Assembly (NCBI RefSeq): GCF_000189635.1
Contig: NW_002476290.1
Location: forward strand, 62,001 to 126,000
Source of the DNA: Tetrahymena thermophila SB210
Taxonomy: Eukaryota; Ciliophora; Oligohymenophorea; Hymenostomatida; Tetrahymenidae
Direction: 5' to 3'
DNA: 64,000 nucleotides
Shown: in pieces, positions 1-13,035 of the stretch
Layout: each line of letters opens with the position of its first letter
Numbering within the stretch: position 1 is the stretch's first letter
Program-made: the position numbers and the translations under genes
Notes under the pieces: model-generated
What the model saw: only the letters and a program-made list of their open reading frames with translations
What the model was told of the DNA's origin: nothing
Databases searched by the model: none

Positions 1-2718
1 AGAAAAAACAAATTCATAATTGGTAATAATTAATGCCATCTAAATATTATTAAATTGATTTTTAACAATAAATAGCTAACTTTTCTAAACAGCAAATGTA
101 ATTAGAAACTTCATTATTGTAGGAAGAAAAGGTAATTTGCTAATTATTAATTGTTTTTATATCTTCTTTGATTAAAAATTGATGTAATAACTTGTTTCTG
201 ATTTATAGAAGTTTAGAAAAAAATTAATATTGAAAGTAGATATATCTCACTATTTTGTTTATTTAATTAAAGAATGATGATGTTTTTTCTATTGGTCGAA
301 TATTAATCGAAGTATTTCTACAAAGATCTTTATAACCTCTTGAATGCAATAATCTCAAAACTTAATTTATTTTAGAAGCTATTCCTGAACTAGTAAATCA
401 TCAACACATAAACTTTGTCAAAGATATTTTAGCTAACATGGTAAATCCTAACTAAAAAGAGATATTTTAACCTGTTTAGCTCCTTCATACATTAAATAAC
501 TATCTAGTTGATGAATTATGCTTGTAATCTTTGATATTACCTGCTCTTTCGAGTGAAAATTCTGTATAAACTCTAAAAAAAATTAAAATAGAAAACTTCA
601 ATGACTTAAATAAAATAAAGGAATACTAGGATATCTCCATAAACTTACAGTAACTAAAAATTTTAATTACTCTTAATACTTTTCATACTAAGCACAATAA
701 GTTATTCTGAAATTTGTTTTTATAAAATTTTATCTAAATTTGCATTTTTCTTAAATTAAAAAAAATTATTTACTCCGAAAGCAGTAATCAAGTTTGATTT
801 AATTTTTTTTTCAATTTCAACATAAAAACTTTATCTAGAGTTTTTTTAATAGTTCTATTGATTTTTTTCTATTATGCTATTACCATTGTTTAATTTAAAT
901 TTTTATAATTTTGTTAAAACACAACAAAAAATTTCAATTAGCATAAATTTATCCTTTTTAATTAGAATATCCTTATTCATTAAAAATTAAAAAAAATTTA
1001 TTTATTAGGAATTATAATATATTTTCTAAAGAGGCAAAAACGATTGCAGAACATATTGAAAAATGTAGTAGTGTTTCTAAGCTAACTCTTAATTTATTGT
1101 AAGTTTTTATGTTATCATATCATCCTTTTAAAAGACCAATTTATAATTATAGAGGTAATTATATTTTTGCAGGAGGAGCTAAAAAGATTGGAAGTAGTTT
1201 AGAAAAATGTGAAAACTTAGCATACTTAAATCTAAATCTTTAGTAATTAATTACTTTCAAAGAAAATCAATTATTATTTGTATATATTCTTGAATGAAAA
1301 AAAAATTAGAATTACATATTTTAAATCTGTTAGTTTGAAAATTAATTTATTATTTTAAATAAATTTCAAAAGAGGTAATCATATATAACCTGAAGGGGCT
1401 AAGAATATAGGAAGTAGTTTAGAAAAATGTCTAAATTTATGTTCATTGAATTTGAATTTGGTGTAAATATATTTTTTTATACTGATTTTGTTTTAATACT
1501 TATTAAATAACACAAAAGATTAAACGAACTTGGAGTTGAAGGAGCAAGAAATATAGGACTTTGTTTGGAAAAATGCTAAGGTCTTCATGAATTGCATTTA
1601 AATCTTTTGTAAAATAAATTTCTCTTTAAAATTCAAATAGCTGTCATAAAGTTATTAAAATTTATTGTAAAATCATTTTAGGGGAAATTATATTGGATCA
1701 GAGGGTGCTAAGTACATCGGAAACAGTCTGGAGAAATGTTAAAATATTACACATTTAGACCTTAATCTATAGTAATGAAATATTATAGAAAAAATTATAA
1801 TATTTATTTTTTTAATTTTATTTTATTTAGGAGCAATTATTTGTTTGTAGAAGGAACAAAAAGCATTGGTATGAGCTTGCAAAGATGTTAGAATATAACA
1901 AATTTAAATCTTAATCTTTAGTAATTAATTATTTAATATTGTCTACTTGAAATTTTAAATTTTGAAAATCTAACAGATTAAATGAGCTTGGAGTGGAAGG
2001 AACAAAATACATTGCATAAAGCTTAGAAAAGTGCTAGAATATATAATTTTTGAGTCTTAATTTATGGTAATTTATAAAATTATTTTATTTAAAGAAATTT
2101 ACTACTTAAATGAAAATTTTTAGTTAAGTAGAATTTAAAATTTATTTTCAAATTTTATTCAAAAAGGAGAAATTACATAAGCTCAGAAGGCATTAAGAGT
2201 TTAGGAAAGAGTTTGGAGAAATGCCAAAATATAACTTCACTAAATCTAAATTTGCAGTAAAATCAATTGTTTGTTTTAAAATATTTTGATCATTTAAAAT
2301 TGACTAAATCAATACCAATTAAAAGTAGAATTTATCACTTTAAACTGAAATTATTTTGGAGTTTTTAGATATGTTTAACATTTGATTTAATGATCAACAA
2401 TTTTTAATGTTTTTTAGATTATTTTTTAAAGTTTTTTATTCAAATATTTTCTAAAAAATATAAATAGGTTGAACGAAATATGCGATGAAGGGGCAAAAGG
2501 GTTTAGAAAAAGCTTATAAAATTGTTAAAATATAACATCTCTTTTTTTGAGTCTTCAGTAATTAAAATTTTAGTGTTATAAATTAAGATATTATATTTAA
2601 TTAAATATTTGGAAATAAATTTATTAGGAGTAATTAGATAAATCAAGATGGGGTGAAAAATATTAGATACCTTTCAAAAAAGTGTTCAAAATTAGTAGAA
2701 GCAGCTTTCTATTTTTGA
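1..2718 (+). CDS. Protein kinase-like / leucine-rich repeat protein, 3' part (5' end outside window)
   Basis: The left edge cuts this gene. From about 240 to 700 an open code-6 frame reads as the C-lobe of a protein kinase: DDVFSIG matches subdomain IX (D-x-W/F-S-x-G), and ILANMVNPNQK looks like subdomain XI with Lys in place of the usual Arg. Ten exons follow at 1009-1098, 1153-1242, 1373-1462, 1519-1608, 1682-1771, 1831-1920, 1977-2066, 2167-2256, 2468-2557 and 2628-2718. The first nine are exactly 90 nt and all introns lie in the same phase. Each exon encodes one repeat of about 30 residues with the core GAKxIGxSLEKCxN and ending in LxLNL, a ribonuclease-inhibitor-type leucine-rich repeat. 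The frame ends at TGA 2716-2718. The splice joining the kinase part (donor near 701) to the first repeat exon, and any exon before 240, are uncertain. Kinase plus LRR architectures are common in Tetrahymena; the partner is unknown. Confidence 0.82.
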
Positions 2719-5700
2719 TTAATGCATTTGAGTAATTTTAAAGTAAAAAAAAGAAGCACATATATGCTATAAAAAGTGTATTACAAATCAAACGAGTAAT
2801 CTCTAGTATATAAATGACGTCTATATAAACTATATTTTATTTATTAATATAATAATTTATTGTTAAAAACTACTTTTATATTATATATATTTTTTAATTT
2901 GTGGATAATCATTCATTAAGTCAATTAATTGTTTTCATTCACAAACAAATATCAATGAAAATTTTGTTAGATTTTTAATTTGTTTTTTTTAGATTTTTTT
3001 TGTATTAGAGTTCCTTTGTTTGTGAGGTGTGTTCACCCAAGTGATCCTTCGCTTGCTTTTTTAAGATTATAAAAATAACATGATTATTATAATTATTATA
3101 ATCGGTTGAAGGCGGAGGAGAAGTGGGAAAAAAAATAATAAGTAGGTTGTTTTTTAGTTTGATTGATTGTTTTTTTAAGCGTGAAGAAAGAAAGAAATCA
3201 GCGAGGGAAGGAAGGATTGTTTTTGGAAATGAATGCAATTTTGAATGATATATGAATTTTATAAAGTGGGAAAAAGAGATAATTTTGTAAAAATTGATGG
3301 TGATTTAAATTTATTGAATAAAAGGGTATTTTAACAGGCGCGAGGACAGAAGTTATTAAGAAAATAATAATATTAATTAATATTAAAGAAATAAATAAGT
3401 ATAAGAAATGAGAGAAAAGTGGAGAAAGAAGAGAATGAGAAGACTAAAAAGAAAGAGAAGAAGACAAAGAAAGTGAGCAACTTGGTGTCTGATTCTTGAT
3501 CGATTCAGTCTATTGAAAGAGCACGAAGAATCCATAACCTCTAGAGAAATACATTCTTCTTAAAACTAATACAAACATCATGAAATTAATTATTATTGCT
3601 CATAAAATATAAAAAATATTCATACCAACTTTAAACTTGATATGGTATTTTTAAGTATTAATTTGTGTATTATTTATAGGTTTTGTATCACCATTGGCTT
3701 ATATATTTAATACCTTAAACACACATTCCCTTTTGCATGCAAGCGTACTTGTTTGTTTTGTTTTTACTTCTATTAAAACTTCGTTTTTTTATATTTATAA
3801 ATCAATCAGTGCTTCCTTCAATTACGCACGCAGTAGAAGAAGAAGGAGAATATCTTTCTCCTTTGCATAAATAAATAAAAAAATAAACAAATAAACAAAA
3901 ACTAAAACACTCTAATTCTGATTTATTAATTAAGCTTATCTCAACTTTTTACTACTATAAACCCCTTCATTATGGTATTTGCAATAATTTATTCTGTGCA
4001 TATCTTATTTATCGCACTTGTAAAGGTCTGATTTTTCCTCCTCTTAAACCTACCACCCAATTTATAATCATAGTTATTTTATAATGAAAAGTAAAGAAAA
4101 AATTATAAATCTCTTGAGGAAAATTTAATAAGATCTTAACAGGCAAATATTTTCAACTTTATTCCTTTGTAGAAAAACAAAAAAAAACTAGCAAGCAAGC
4201 AAGCAAGAAAGTTAGGTATCAATCAAGAAAATTCTTATAAAATGAATAGAAGCAAATGGAATTTAATTTTAGAAAAAAAGAAAACATGCTCCAACAAATA
4301 AATTATAAAAATAGAGTTTTTATAAATTAGGAGAATTTGTTTTATTTAGTAATTCTAAATTTTCTAATTATAGTTCTTGTCTATTTTTTAAAATCCAATT
4401 TTCTCTTCTTTTTTTTCATCATTTTTTCTTATGCTTAGTGAAACTTAGCACATTTTTCAAACTTAACAGAAAAAATCAAGCGAAATAAATCTAGAATTAT
4501 TTTAGCCGAGTTTAAGAATTCTCATTCCTAAATATGTTTAAGTAAAGTTTATACCATGATGAGTTTCAAATGTATTTATCGAACTATTTTAGTTCATTTT
4601 TTAATTCTATGCTTTATCATAGAAGAAATAAACATTATTAGAAGTTCTTCGTATAAATTAGAAAATTGTATGGTATTTTAAAATTACTTAAGTCAAAAAA
4701 TATATTAATAGATATATTAGAAATGATATTTAAAAACATTTAACTATTTCATATTTAAATTTAAAATGCTTTCTCAAAAAATTCAAAAGATTTCAATAGA
4801 CGTGGCTTTATTTAAAATAAAGAAATCAATTATTTTTAGTAAGCTCTTTTGAAATTTATAATATCATAGAATTTTTTTATTATTGGATAATTAATGCATA
4901 ATATTAGCATCTATCTATCTACTTATTCAGAATGTCTTATTTTTAATAAAAAACTTTATTTATCTTCTAATATAAAAATTTTGTAAACATTAAAACTTAA
5001 TAAATTTAAATATATCATAGAATAAAAGTTAAAATATTAGAAAGTTTTACTATTTATGTATTTTTAATAACTATAACATAAATCTTCCATACAAATATAC
5101 TAATCAGTGTACGGTGAATATGGTTTTTAAAGTTTTTTTGATTTTTAACATTCAAATACACTAATATATACGATTCTATGAGAAGTAAATCGAAGAATTG
5201 CAGTATTAACTTAATAAAATATTAAATTATTTTTATAGATGTAAAAATTTTTTAATATTAAAGATATTTAAATTTTGGATTGTATTTTTTAGCTTACTAT
5301 GTTAGAGATTAGGTTTATGAAATATGTTTATTAAAATAGTGTATTTTTTAAATGTAACATATAATTTTAGTTAAAATATTTGAAAGCTTTACAATTTATA
5401 TATTTTTATTGATTAATTATAAAATTTATTTACTTTTTAAAATAATTAATTATTTTTATGGATGAAAAAATTGTTTAAATTAAAGATATTTTCATTTTAA
5501 TTTATTCTAATCGTTGACTGATTAACTGTCTGATTATTATTTTAAAAGTTTATGAAGTTTAATTATTAAAATACAGCACTTTTTAATATCATGAGAAATT
5601 ATCAGTTTCAATAACATGGTTATTTATTCTCCAATAATAGAAAAATTTATTAAATTTTCACAAATTAAATCATTTTAAAGAAAGTTTTTAAATTAAATTT

Positions 5701-5763
5701 TTTTGAAATAAATAATCAATTTTTTTAATTACTTGCACAATTTTGGTTTTTATCCAGTTTGTT
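2719..5763. other. Intergenic region between convergent genes
   Basis: No convincing gene. Between 3040 and 3560 the DNA is richer in G and C than its surroundings, with a purine-rich plus strand around 3400-3475. No tRNA, snRNA or protein signature was recognised there. A short (GCAA)5 run lies at 4190-4209. The rest is AT-rich and featureless. Confidence 0.6.
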
Positions 5764-8700
5764 TCATTTATTTTAAGATACAAAAAATTTAATATCTCCT
5801 ACTTAATTATTAGTTATACCAACTGTTTTAAATACTTCAGGCATCCACAACTTAAATTATTTTATACTATTGTTTGTTATAGAAAGAAAATTGTACTACT
5901 ATTCAAATATCATGGTAATGTATATGATCATGTAATAGGCAGATAATGCAGGTGAAGAAGTTTAACTGCAGCTTACATTTGTTAAACTCCAATTTAGTAT
6001 TTAGAAATTTTTCATGCATTTAACAGAATATTCTTTTTCTAGATATTTAAGGATATTTAAAGAAATTGGATTTTTTATTGGGTTTTTATGAATGTTTGAA
6101 ATATCTGATTGATTATCTGAGTTATTTAAGCTATTTTATTTATCAGCACTCACATAATCTAGGTTAAGGTTTTTTAAAATGGGAAAGTATATTATTTGTC
6201 TCACATTTATATCTACAACTACGAGGGTGAAAAGCTACGGTTTAGAAATCTTTATAGGAAATATCAATTTATCAAACTCATCAAAAATTGTATGCTTGTT
6301 CATAAAATTTTTCGTGTAATTGCTGACCTCTTAGTAATTCAGTTGATGCTGTTTAACAAGAGGACTATTTTATGTTAGTTCAGAATAAAAATTAACAGGG
6401 AATAGCATAATTCTGTTCTCATCTCTTGTCATTATGCTTCTTGAATTTTCTAGATAGTACTTTTCCTCAAGATAGCCTAATAAAAAATTAATAACATTTT
6501 CTTCAAGTCTGTCTTAAGTCAAAGCATCTACCAAATTTTTTTTAGTTACAACTGCATTATATCTCTGGGCTATAATATCTGATTATTTATTTTCTTTCTG
6601 GTTTTTTTTAAAAAGTGGATCTTCTTGTAAGCTATTTAGATTGATCATGCTATTATTTTTTAATATTTATCCATTTTTAGAACTATTTTAATTGACAATC
6701 TTTTAGTTAAATTGAGGTACTACTTGCGAATTTTGTAAAGAACTAGCTTGATTATTACTTAAAATTGAATTTTTCATAGGATCTTTTTATTACTAAAAGA
6801 AAGGGTTGTTTGAGAACTTACTAGGCAAGCCTAATCCTGACAATAAATAATTTTATAACTCAAGATGCATAGAGTTTTTCATTTAAGAAATTTCATAATC
6901 AGGTGGACCATGGTATGAATTCCTGTATATCGACTATAAGCTCTCGTACTAATTCATGGCATCGTATTTTTGCATGTACTCTTAGAACCTGCTATCTATC
7001 TTTTTTATTTCACTCTCGAATCTCATCTCTAAATCTTTTCTTTCTTCTACATCATAGTCTAAAATATCATTGAGTATCTTTTATTTTTCTAGCAGAGCAT
7101 CTAAATTTCCAGTTGCATTTTCAAGCATTCTTTATTTTAATATTTTTTTAAGATCTTGCACATTTTTTGTCTTTAAACCATTCTATTATGAGTTAGTTTC
7201 ACTTTAATCATCCTCATCACCATCAGTTTCTTCTTCTTTTTTACTTATATTCTTTGATTTTATTCCCAATTATTGCTTCAATCTCTATAGGGCTTGTCTA
7301 TTAATTCATAAAAATTATTCTAATTAATTAGTTCTTATGTAATACTTTAAAGATTAATAAAAATGCTTTTTTTTAAAATACAAATTAAATAAAGAAATTT
7401 ATCATTAAATTTATCTAATGAATAAGTTAATTAAGCATTTTACTAAACAATTGGACTTTCTTGAATATCTTTGTTATCTGGCGAGTCAAGGAAAGTAATT
7501 ATATCAACAACTTTATCCTAAAAGTTCCTTAATTATGAAGGTTATTCATTCTTTTCTTAGTATAGATGCTTATGCTCTTCAGGTATAAGAACTGGCTAAT
7601 TATGTCTTTATCTGAGTCCCTTTTTGAATTATTTTTTTAAATTCCAAAGTGAATTAAGCTCTTCTTCTGCTTAATTGTATTTTTTCAATGGCAGATTACT
7701 TTTTTAATTTGCTTATTACTGAGGTAAATTCCATATATTTTTTAAGTTTTCATTTACAGATTCTTAGTAAGAAACATCCAATTACTAATACTGTTATTAT
7801 TTATTTGGTTTTACTTTTAGTTCATTTCTATAATCAAATGATTCTTACAAGTTGCTATATTATATAAAATATTTTAATAAAATTATAAGGCTTTAACGTA
7901 AACATTCTATTTTGTTCAAATTTATTTTTGGGGAAAGCTTACTTTTGAAATTCATTCTTTTGATTTACATAAAAATTAAAAAAACTTTTTAGAATTTCAA
8001 AGAAACCTATCAATTTATATAAATAAATTGAGCTATTTTATAAGAAAATAGTAAGTTGCTTTTTATTGATAATAAATTATTTACTCTTAGCTTGTATTTA
8101 GATTATTTTGGTGCATAGGTATTACTTTAGTTTTCTATCTCCCTTTGTTCATAAAAATTGTAGGTTTTCTTGAATTTATTTTATTATTAGAAGTTATAAG
8201 CATTGAATCATTTTAGCTGTCATCCACTCTGTCATCGTATTACATTTTCTTATAACTTGCTTGACTAAGACTTCTATTTTAATTGTTTGATTTTGATTAT
8301 TTTTCTTAAAGTGTTTTATCAAGTATAATATCTTCTTCCTCATTCATATTATTTTTAAAGCCTTTTTTAGTAACTTACTGGCTTTCTTGCATATCTTTTG
8401 TTTTCAATATGAGCCAATCAAGCCTTATTTTAAGTATTTCTTTCTCTTTTGCACTAAAATCTAACCTCTCAAGCGGAACACCTTGAATTAACTTATAAAG
8501 TAAATTTACGATAAAATAAGAGCCATCGCAATCTACATTAACATTTTGCTGAAGTACTCTAATATCATAATCTGCTATGTTGAATCTGAACTCTGCTTAT
8601 ATAATTTCATTTAAAACTTCTAACTACTCTTAGCTATCAATTTTATCTGACTTTTTAAAATCAAAGAATTATCCTATTTTTTACTACTTATTTATATAAA

Positions 8701-9139
8701 TACAACACCACCTTCCAAGGTCCATAACCATAAGTATTATCTCATTGAATATTTCATCTATGTAATTTGGTAGGAATAGATATTGCTAAAAAGATTCCAT
8801 AGTATCGTATTCTAAATTTCCATTTTCATCATAAGATTTAATGTTTATGAAACCCATATAAAGCTTTTTACTCAGCTCTTCTCCTTTGATAAGATTTTCG
8901 TTTTGCAAATAGTTCAAAAAGAACACCATCATCCTTCTTGAAATATTATTATTTACAAATAGCTCATCAGTATCTTCATATTAAAGTTAGATGCTCAAAA
9001 TCTTCATAAATACGTCTTTATTATTGTAAACTGAAGCTAGATATTTCTTCTATAATTTTTCATATTCCGGCCCATCAAACAGAATTAGTTTGGGCATATC
9101 CATCCGAATTTTATCACGTATTTCATTATCGTATTCCAT
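5764..9139 (-). CDS. Ulp1/SENP-like (C48 peptidase fold) protein with two degenerate catalytic-like regions, 999 aa
   Basis: Three exons (9139-8085, 7854-7444, 7297-5764) join to exactly 1000 codons, with introns of 230 and 146 nt. Residues about 50-240 resemble a Ulp1-type desumoylase: VLQQNVNVDCDG (Cys204) fits the Q-x-N-x-x-D-C-G nucleophile block, FFD158-160 fits the acidic residue, but the His-Trp position reads GRW (142-144), so the His is missing. A middle part (about residues 490-750) is acidic, then coiled-coil-like, then N/Q-rich. A second region (about 755-999) begins EENVINFLLGYLEEKYY and has FPIKISKPQLFTLVVVD, again Ulp1-like but with the His-Trp pair, the Asp and the DCG block all lost. 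This suggests a protein that binds SUMO or another ubiquitin-like modifier but cleaves poorly or not at all. The start is the first ATG of the open frame. Family assignment is from motifs only. Confidence 0.68.
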
Positions 9140-10861
9140 TAATTTTTTGATATTAATAAATTTACTGTACTCGAATTTATCAATTATAAATATTAAAAAA
9201 TAAAAAGCTATTTAATTATTACAAAAAATGCAATTTAAAGTTCCTTATTCAAATCTAATAAGAAAATGTAATATAATATTCAGTTTTTGCAACCTATCAT
9301 AAGTATCATCTTAATCTAAAATATTACAAAAATTGCTCTTAAAAAAGTAATTATTAAATGAAAGAATTATTTTAATCAAAAAAATATATTCATTTATATT
9401 TAAATTAAATTTAGTTCTTTAGATAAACCACCCAATATTTTATTATAAAATACCCAAATCTTCATTTATGAAGACATAAATAAATGCTTGCATAATGAAT
9501 TTGAAATTAGAAATATATTTCTATATAATATTAAAGTAAGATTCTTTAAATTAATTTATAATGATCTAGAATATTACAAATTAATGAAATAACTAATATT
9601 ATATTAAATTAACCACAGTTAATTAAATATTTCAAATCAGGTAATTAATCTCCCATTATATTATTGTTTCAATATTCAAATATTCTTGCTTAACTATACA
9701 CTAACAGAATTCAGTAAAATAAATCAAAAGAGTTTGTTTTTCTTATTTATTCAAGTTTTATTTTCATTCATTTCATAATAGTTTCTTGAAAACCTTAATC
9801 TATTGATTCAGTTCTGTCTTCTTTATTCTTTTAATTTGTTTGTATGTATGTCTATTTATTAAATCATTCTATTTAATAGCATTTTAATAATATATATGCC
9901 TTAAATCTTCTGATTTGAGAGGCTCAAAAATCAAATATTGTTTTTGAGTTAATAGTTAGGATGACATATTATGGGGATTTACAGTATATTAAAATAAAAA
10001 CCTTGTATATTCAATTATTAATTTAACTTATAAAAAAGTTAAAAGTATATTTATTAAAAGTTTGTTTTACTTATTTATTCAAGTTTTGTTTTCATTCATT
10101 TCAATTGTTTCTTGAAAACCTTAATCTATTGATTCAGTTCTGTTTTCTTTATTTGTATGTCTATTTATTAAATCATTCTATTTTATAACATTTTAATAAT
10201 AAATGTGTCTTAAATCTTCTGATTTGAGAGGCTCAAAAATCAAATATTGTTTTTGAGTTAATATTAGTTAGGATGACATATTATGGGGATTAATTAACAT
10301 TATATTAAAATAAAAACATTGTAAACTCAATTATTTAATTTAACTTATAAAAAAGTTAAAAGTATATTTATTAAAAAGTAAATTTTATAATTGATGCTCT
10401 TATTGATTATTTACTAATATTATTATGACTACTTTAAAGTTGAATTTATATAGGTCTGAAAGTAAATTTAGATTTTATAATATAGAATTGAATTTTAATT
10501 AGCGTTTTGATCTATTTCTAAATTTGATAATGTAATTTTAAAATGAAAAAGATTAAACATGAGTTATTTTACCTAGAAAAATGATAATTTTATATTTTGC
10601 TAAATAGCTGGTGATTAAATCTAACAGAGGTATGTTAGTATCATTTAAGAATATAATGATACCGACTATTTGCTATCTCTAAACAAATAAAAAAGAATTA
10701 AACAGTAAAGGGATTGGACTTTAATTTAAATTATTAGAAGAAAAACAAGTGTTGCGTAATTAAATTAATTCACATTTTCTTTGAAAAAAGATATTTATTT
10801 ATTTACAAATTATATTTATTCATTTATAATTAAGCTAAAGCACTAAAATTGATCAAACTAA
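9140..10861. other. Divergent intergenic region between the Ulp1-like and GRASP genes
   Basis: This 1.7-kb region holds the upstream sequences of two genes that are transcribed away from each other. It contains the tandem duplication described separately (9727-10376). No coding frame with Tetrahymena-like composition was seen. Confidence 0.6.
9727..10376. repeat. Tandem direct duplication, unit ~325 bp, with a conserved hairpin
   Basis: Copy 1 (about 9727-10055) and copy 2 (about 10056-10376) align over almost their full length, with small indels. The best conserved block is around the hairpin CTCAAAAA / TTTTTGAG (stems 9923-9930 with 9941-9948, and 10232-10239 with 10250-10257), which is identical in both copies including its 10-nt loop. 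No protein is encoded. It may be a regulatory or small-RNA element, or simply a recent duplication. Confidence 0.85.
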
Positions 10862-12463
10862 ATGGGAAACTAGGAAATCAAAGGAAGCTTAGGATAAGGC
10901 TAGGGTTATAGAGTAATATCAGTTTCAGATGGTTCTCCTTGCCATTAGGCAGGTAGTAGTTTTTATTTGGATTAGGACTTAAAAATAGCATAAATTAATT
11001 AATAATTTAACAAATAGGAATTAATTTCTTTACTGATTTTATCGTTGACATTATTCCTGCAGGATAAAATAATGAGGAAAATGCAGATGATAACAATATT
11101 TTAGAATTTAATGGAGATGGATAGTATGTGGTTGATGAAAAGAAAGATTTTTTTTAAATTGTTTCTGAACACGAAAATAAGCAGCTTAAAATGGTTATAT
11201 ATGATATTTTGCAAAGAAAGATTAGAATAGTGAAAGTAGTGCCTAATAAAGATTGGTCTAATCAACAAAATTTGCTTGGTGTTATGCTAAGATTAGAAAA
11301 CTACTTAAATTCCCATGATAACACATTTAAAGTAGTAACCGTAATAATAATAATAATTTGTTTACTTTTTTTGATAAAGAGAAATTACCATATTTTTTTT
11401 GTATTTAAAAACGATAATCTAAAACATATTTTAAAAATAAAAATATGAAAAGGTTGATGAAAACAGTCCTGCTAAAATTGCAGGCTTATAAGCAAAATAA
11501 GATTACATAATAGGATTAAAGAAGTACAAGTATGAAGGATTGGATGAGTTAATTAATATTATATTTGATAATGAAGGCTAAGAAATAGAGTTAGTAGTTT
11601 TCAACATTAGCGATAAATCAGTCAGAAGCGTTATGCTTAAACCCTAAATGAATTGGGGTGGCAGAGGATTGATCGGGTGTGAATTTGGAGGTGGTTATTT
11701 AAATTAATTACCTGTTATTTTAGATGAAGCTGCTGAGCTTTAAAGAATGGAAGAAGAATAAAAAAAATTAGACTCGCTTAACAAATTTATTCATAAGAGT
11801 GATCCACCAGCTCCCAAATAATAGCTTTCATCTGATCCTCCACCCACTAATATTCAAGTTTAGTAAGAATAGTAACAACCTTCTCAAAGTGGATCCAAAA
11901 TTGTTGCCCATTAGCTTCACTAAATTAATATACTTAGAGCTAAAAAAAATTCTCACCACGAACATGTGGAAGTAGTTCATAACAAAGATCCATTTGCAGT
12001 TTAAAGAAAGTATTCGAATGATATTTAATAGTAAAATGAAGTGAAAAGTGTTGATACATAAAATTAAAATGTAGAATAAAACAACAGAAGAAATTCATCT
12101 TCCTAGTTTAATTAAAGCTAATAAAATGGTTAACAGTAGGAAAACAGATAGGTTTCAAAGTCTTTAACTAGCCAAAGCATTCAAAACAATAATATAAATC
12201 AAGCTCAAAATCCAGAATAATTTTCATCTAATATATTGGAGAGATAAAATGAAACCAAAGAAAAAAGCAAATCTTAGACATTTTAATAACAATAGTAAGT
12301 TGTGTTTTAAAATGATGAACTAATAAATTAATCAAGAAAAGAATCTCTTAGCAATAGGCAATACGAATTTGAGGTTCCAAATATATAGAAAAAATATATA
12401 ATTATGGAAAAAGATTTATTTAACTTAAAAATCAAATTACAAAATTAGCAATTAGTTATATGA
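10862..12463 (+). CDS. GRASP: GRASP-type Golgi reassembly stacking protein, 471 aa
   Basis: Exons 10862-10952, 11018-11331 and 11453-12463 join in frame to 472 codons. The protein starts MGNQ, the N-myristoylation context typical of GRASPs. PDZ-like domain 1 contains GYRVISVSDGSPCHQAG then INFFTDFIVDI. Domain 2 contains VDENSPAKIAGLQ and ends with the family hallmark MNWGGRGLIGCEFGGGYL. These match the two tandem GRASP PDZ repeats. After residue ~260 comes an N/Q/S-rich tail of about 200 residues, the counterpart of the variable SPR domain. GRASPs sit on the cytosolic face of cis-Golgi membranes, tether cisternae and assist unconventional secretion. Intron 1 lies between SPCHQA and GINFF, and removing it restores the conserved domain exactly. 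The assignment is firm. Confidence 0.93.
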
Positions 12464-12674
12464 AATTAGAAATATGTCAATATATATTTTATTTATTTAT
12501 CATCAATATTAAAATAATTTATAATTATTCAATTCAATATTCAACAAAAGTGAATAACATATTTTTTAACTTCTTTTCTGAAGTTTTTTGTGCCTTTTTT
12601 AGTGAATCACAAATAAAAAAGTAGTTAAATTATTTATTATGTAAAAAGTAGCTGATATTTAAAGAAAAGATTTT

Positions 12675-12700
12675 TATTATTATTATTATTATTATTATTT
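12675..12700. repeat. (ATT)n microsatellite
   Basis: About eight consecutive ATT units directly downstream of the GRASP gene. Confidence 0.95.
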
Positions 12701-12910
12701 AAAAATAGAACTAAATATTTATCTTTTATAAAAGTAAATAATCAACGAGAAATTATCTGCTAAAAAAAAAATATTTTTTTTCTAAGTACATTTTTTAAAA
12801 AAGATGAAAATATTTATCTTGCAAAAAATTATATTCAACCAATAATATATTTTAATAAATTATATTTTTTTATGTTATTAATTTTGTTAGTTAATTGCAC
12901 TTATTTTATA

Positions 12911-13035
12911 CCGTGGTTTCTCATATATTAAGGACGCCATATATTAAGGACTTTTTTCAATAAATTGTGAATTAAGGACTAAATTTGATCAAAAGTTTTT
13001 ATTTGAATATGTCCTTAATATATGAGAAACTACGG
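12911..13035. mobile_element. 125-bp MITE with 25-bp terminal inverted repeats and TA target duplication
   Basis: Positions 12911-12935 and 13011-13035 are inverted repeats of 25 bp with a single mismatch, beginning CCGTGGTTTCTC on the left and CCGTAGTTTCTC when the right end is read inward. TA flanks both sides (12909-12910 and 13036-13037), the target site used by the Tc1/mariner/pogo superfamily. Internally the motif ATTAAGGAC recurs twice beyond the left terminal copy (about 12944-12952 and 12971-12979), as expected for repeated transposase-binding sites. There is no coding capacity, so it would be moved in trans. The superfamily is inferred from the TA duplication and end structure only. 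Confidence 0.85.

Noticed and set aside
3005-3238. Minus-strand open frame starting MHSFPKTIL
   Set aside because: Composition is unlike the recognised genes, with no domain and no signal of splicing; it is probably chance in a GC-richer patch.
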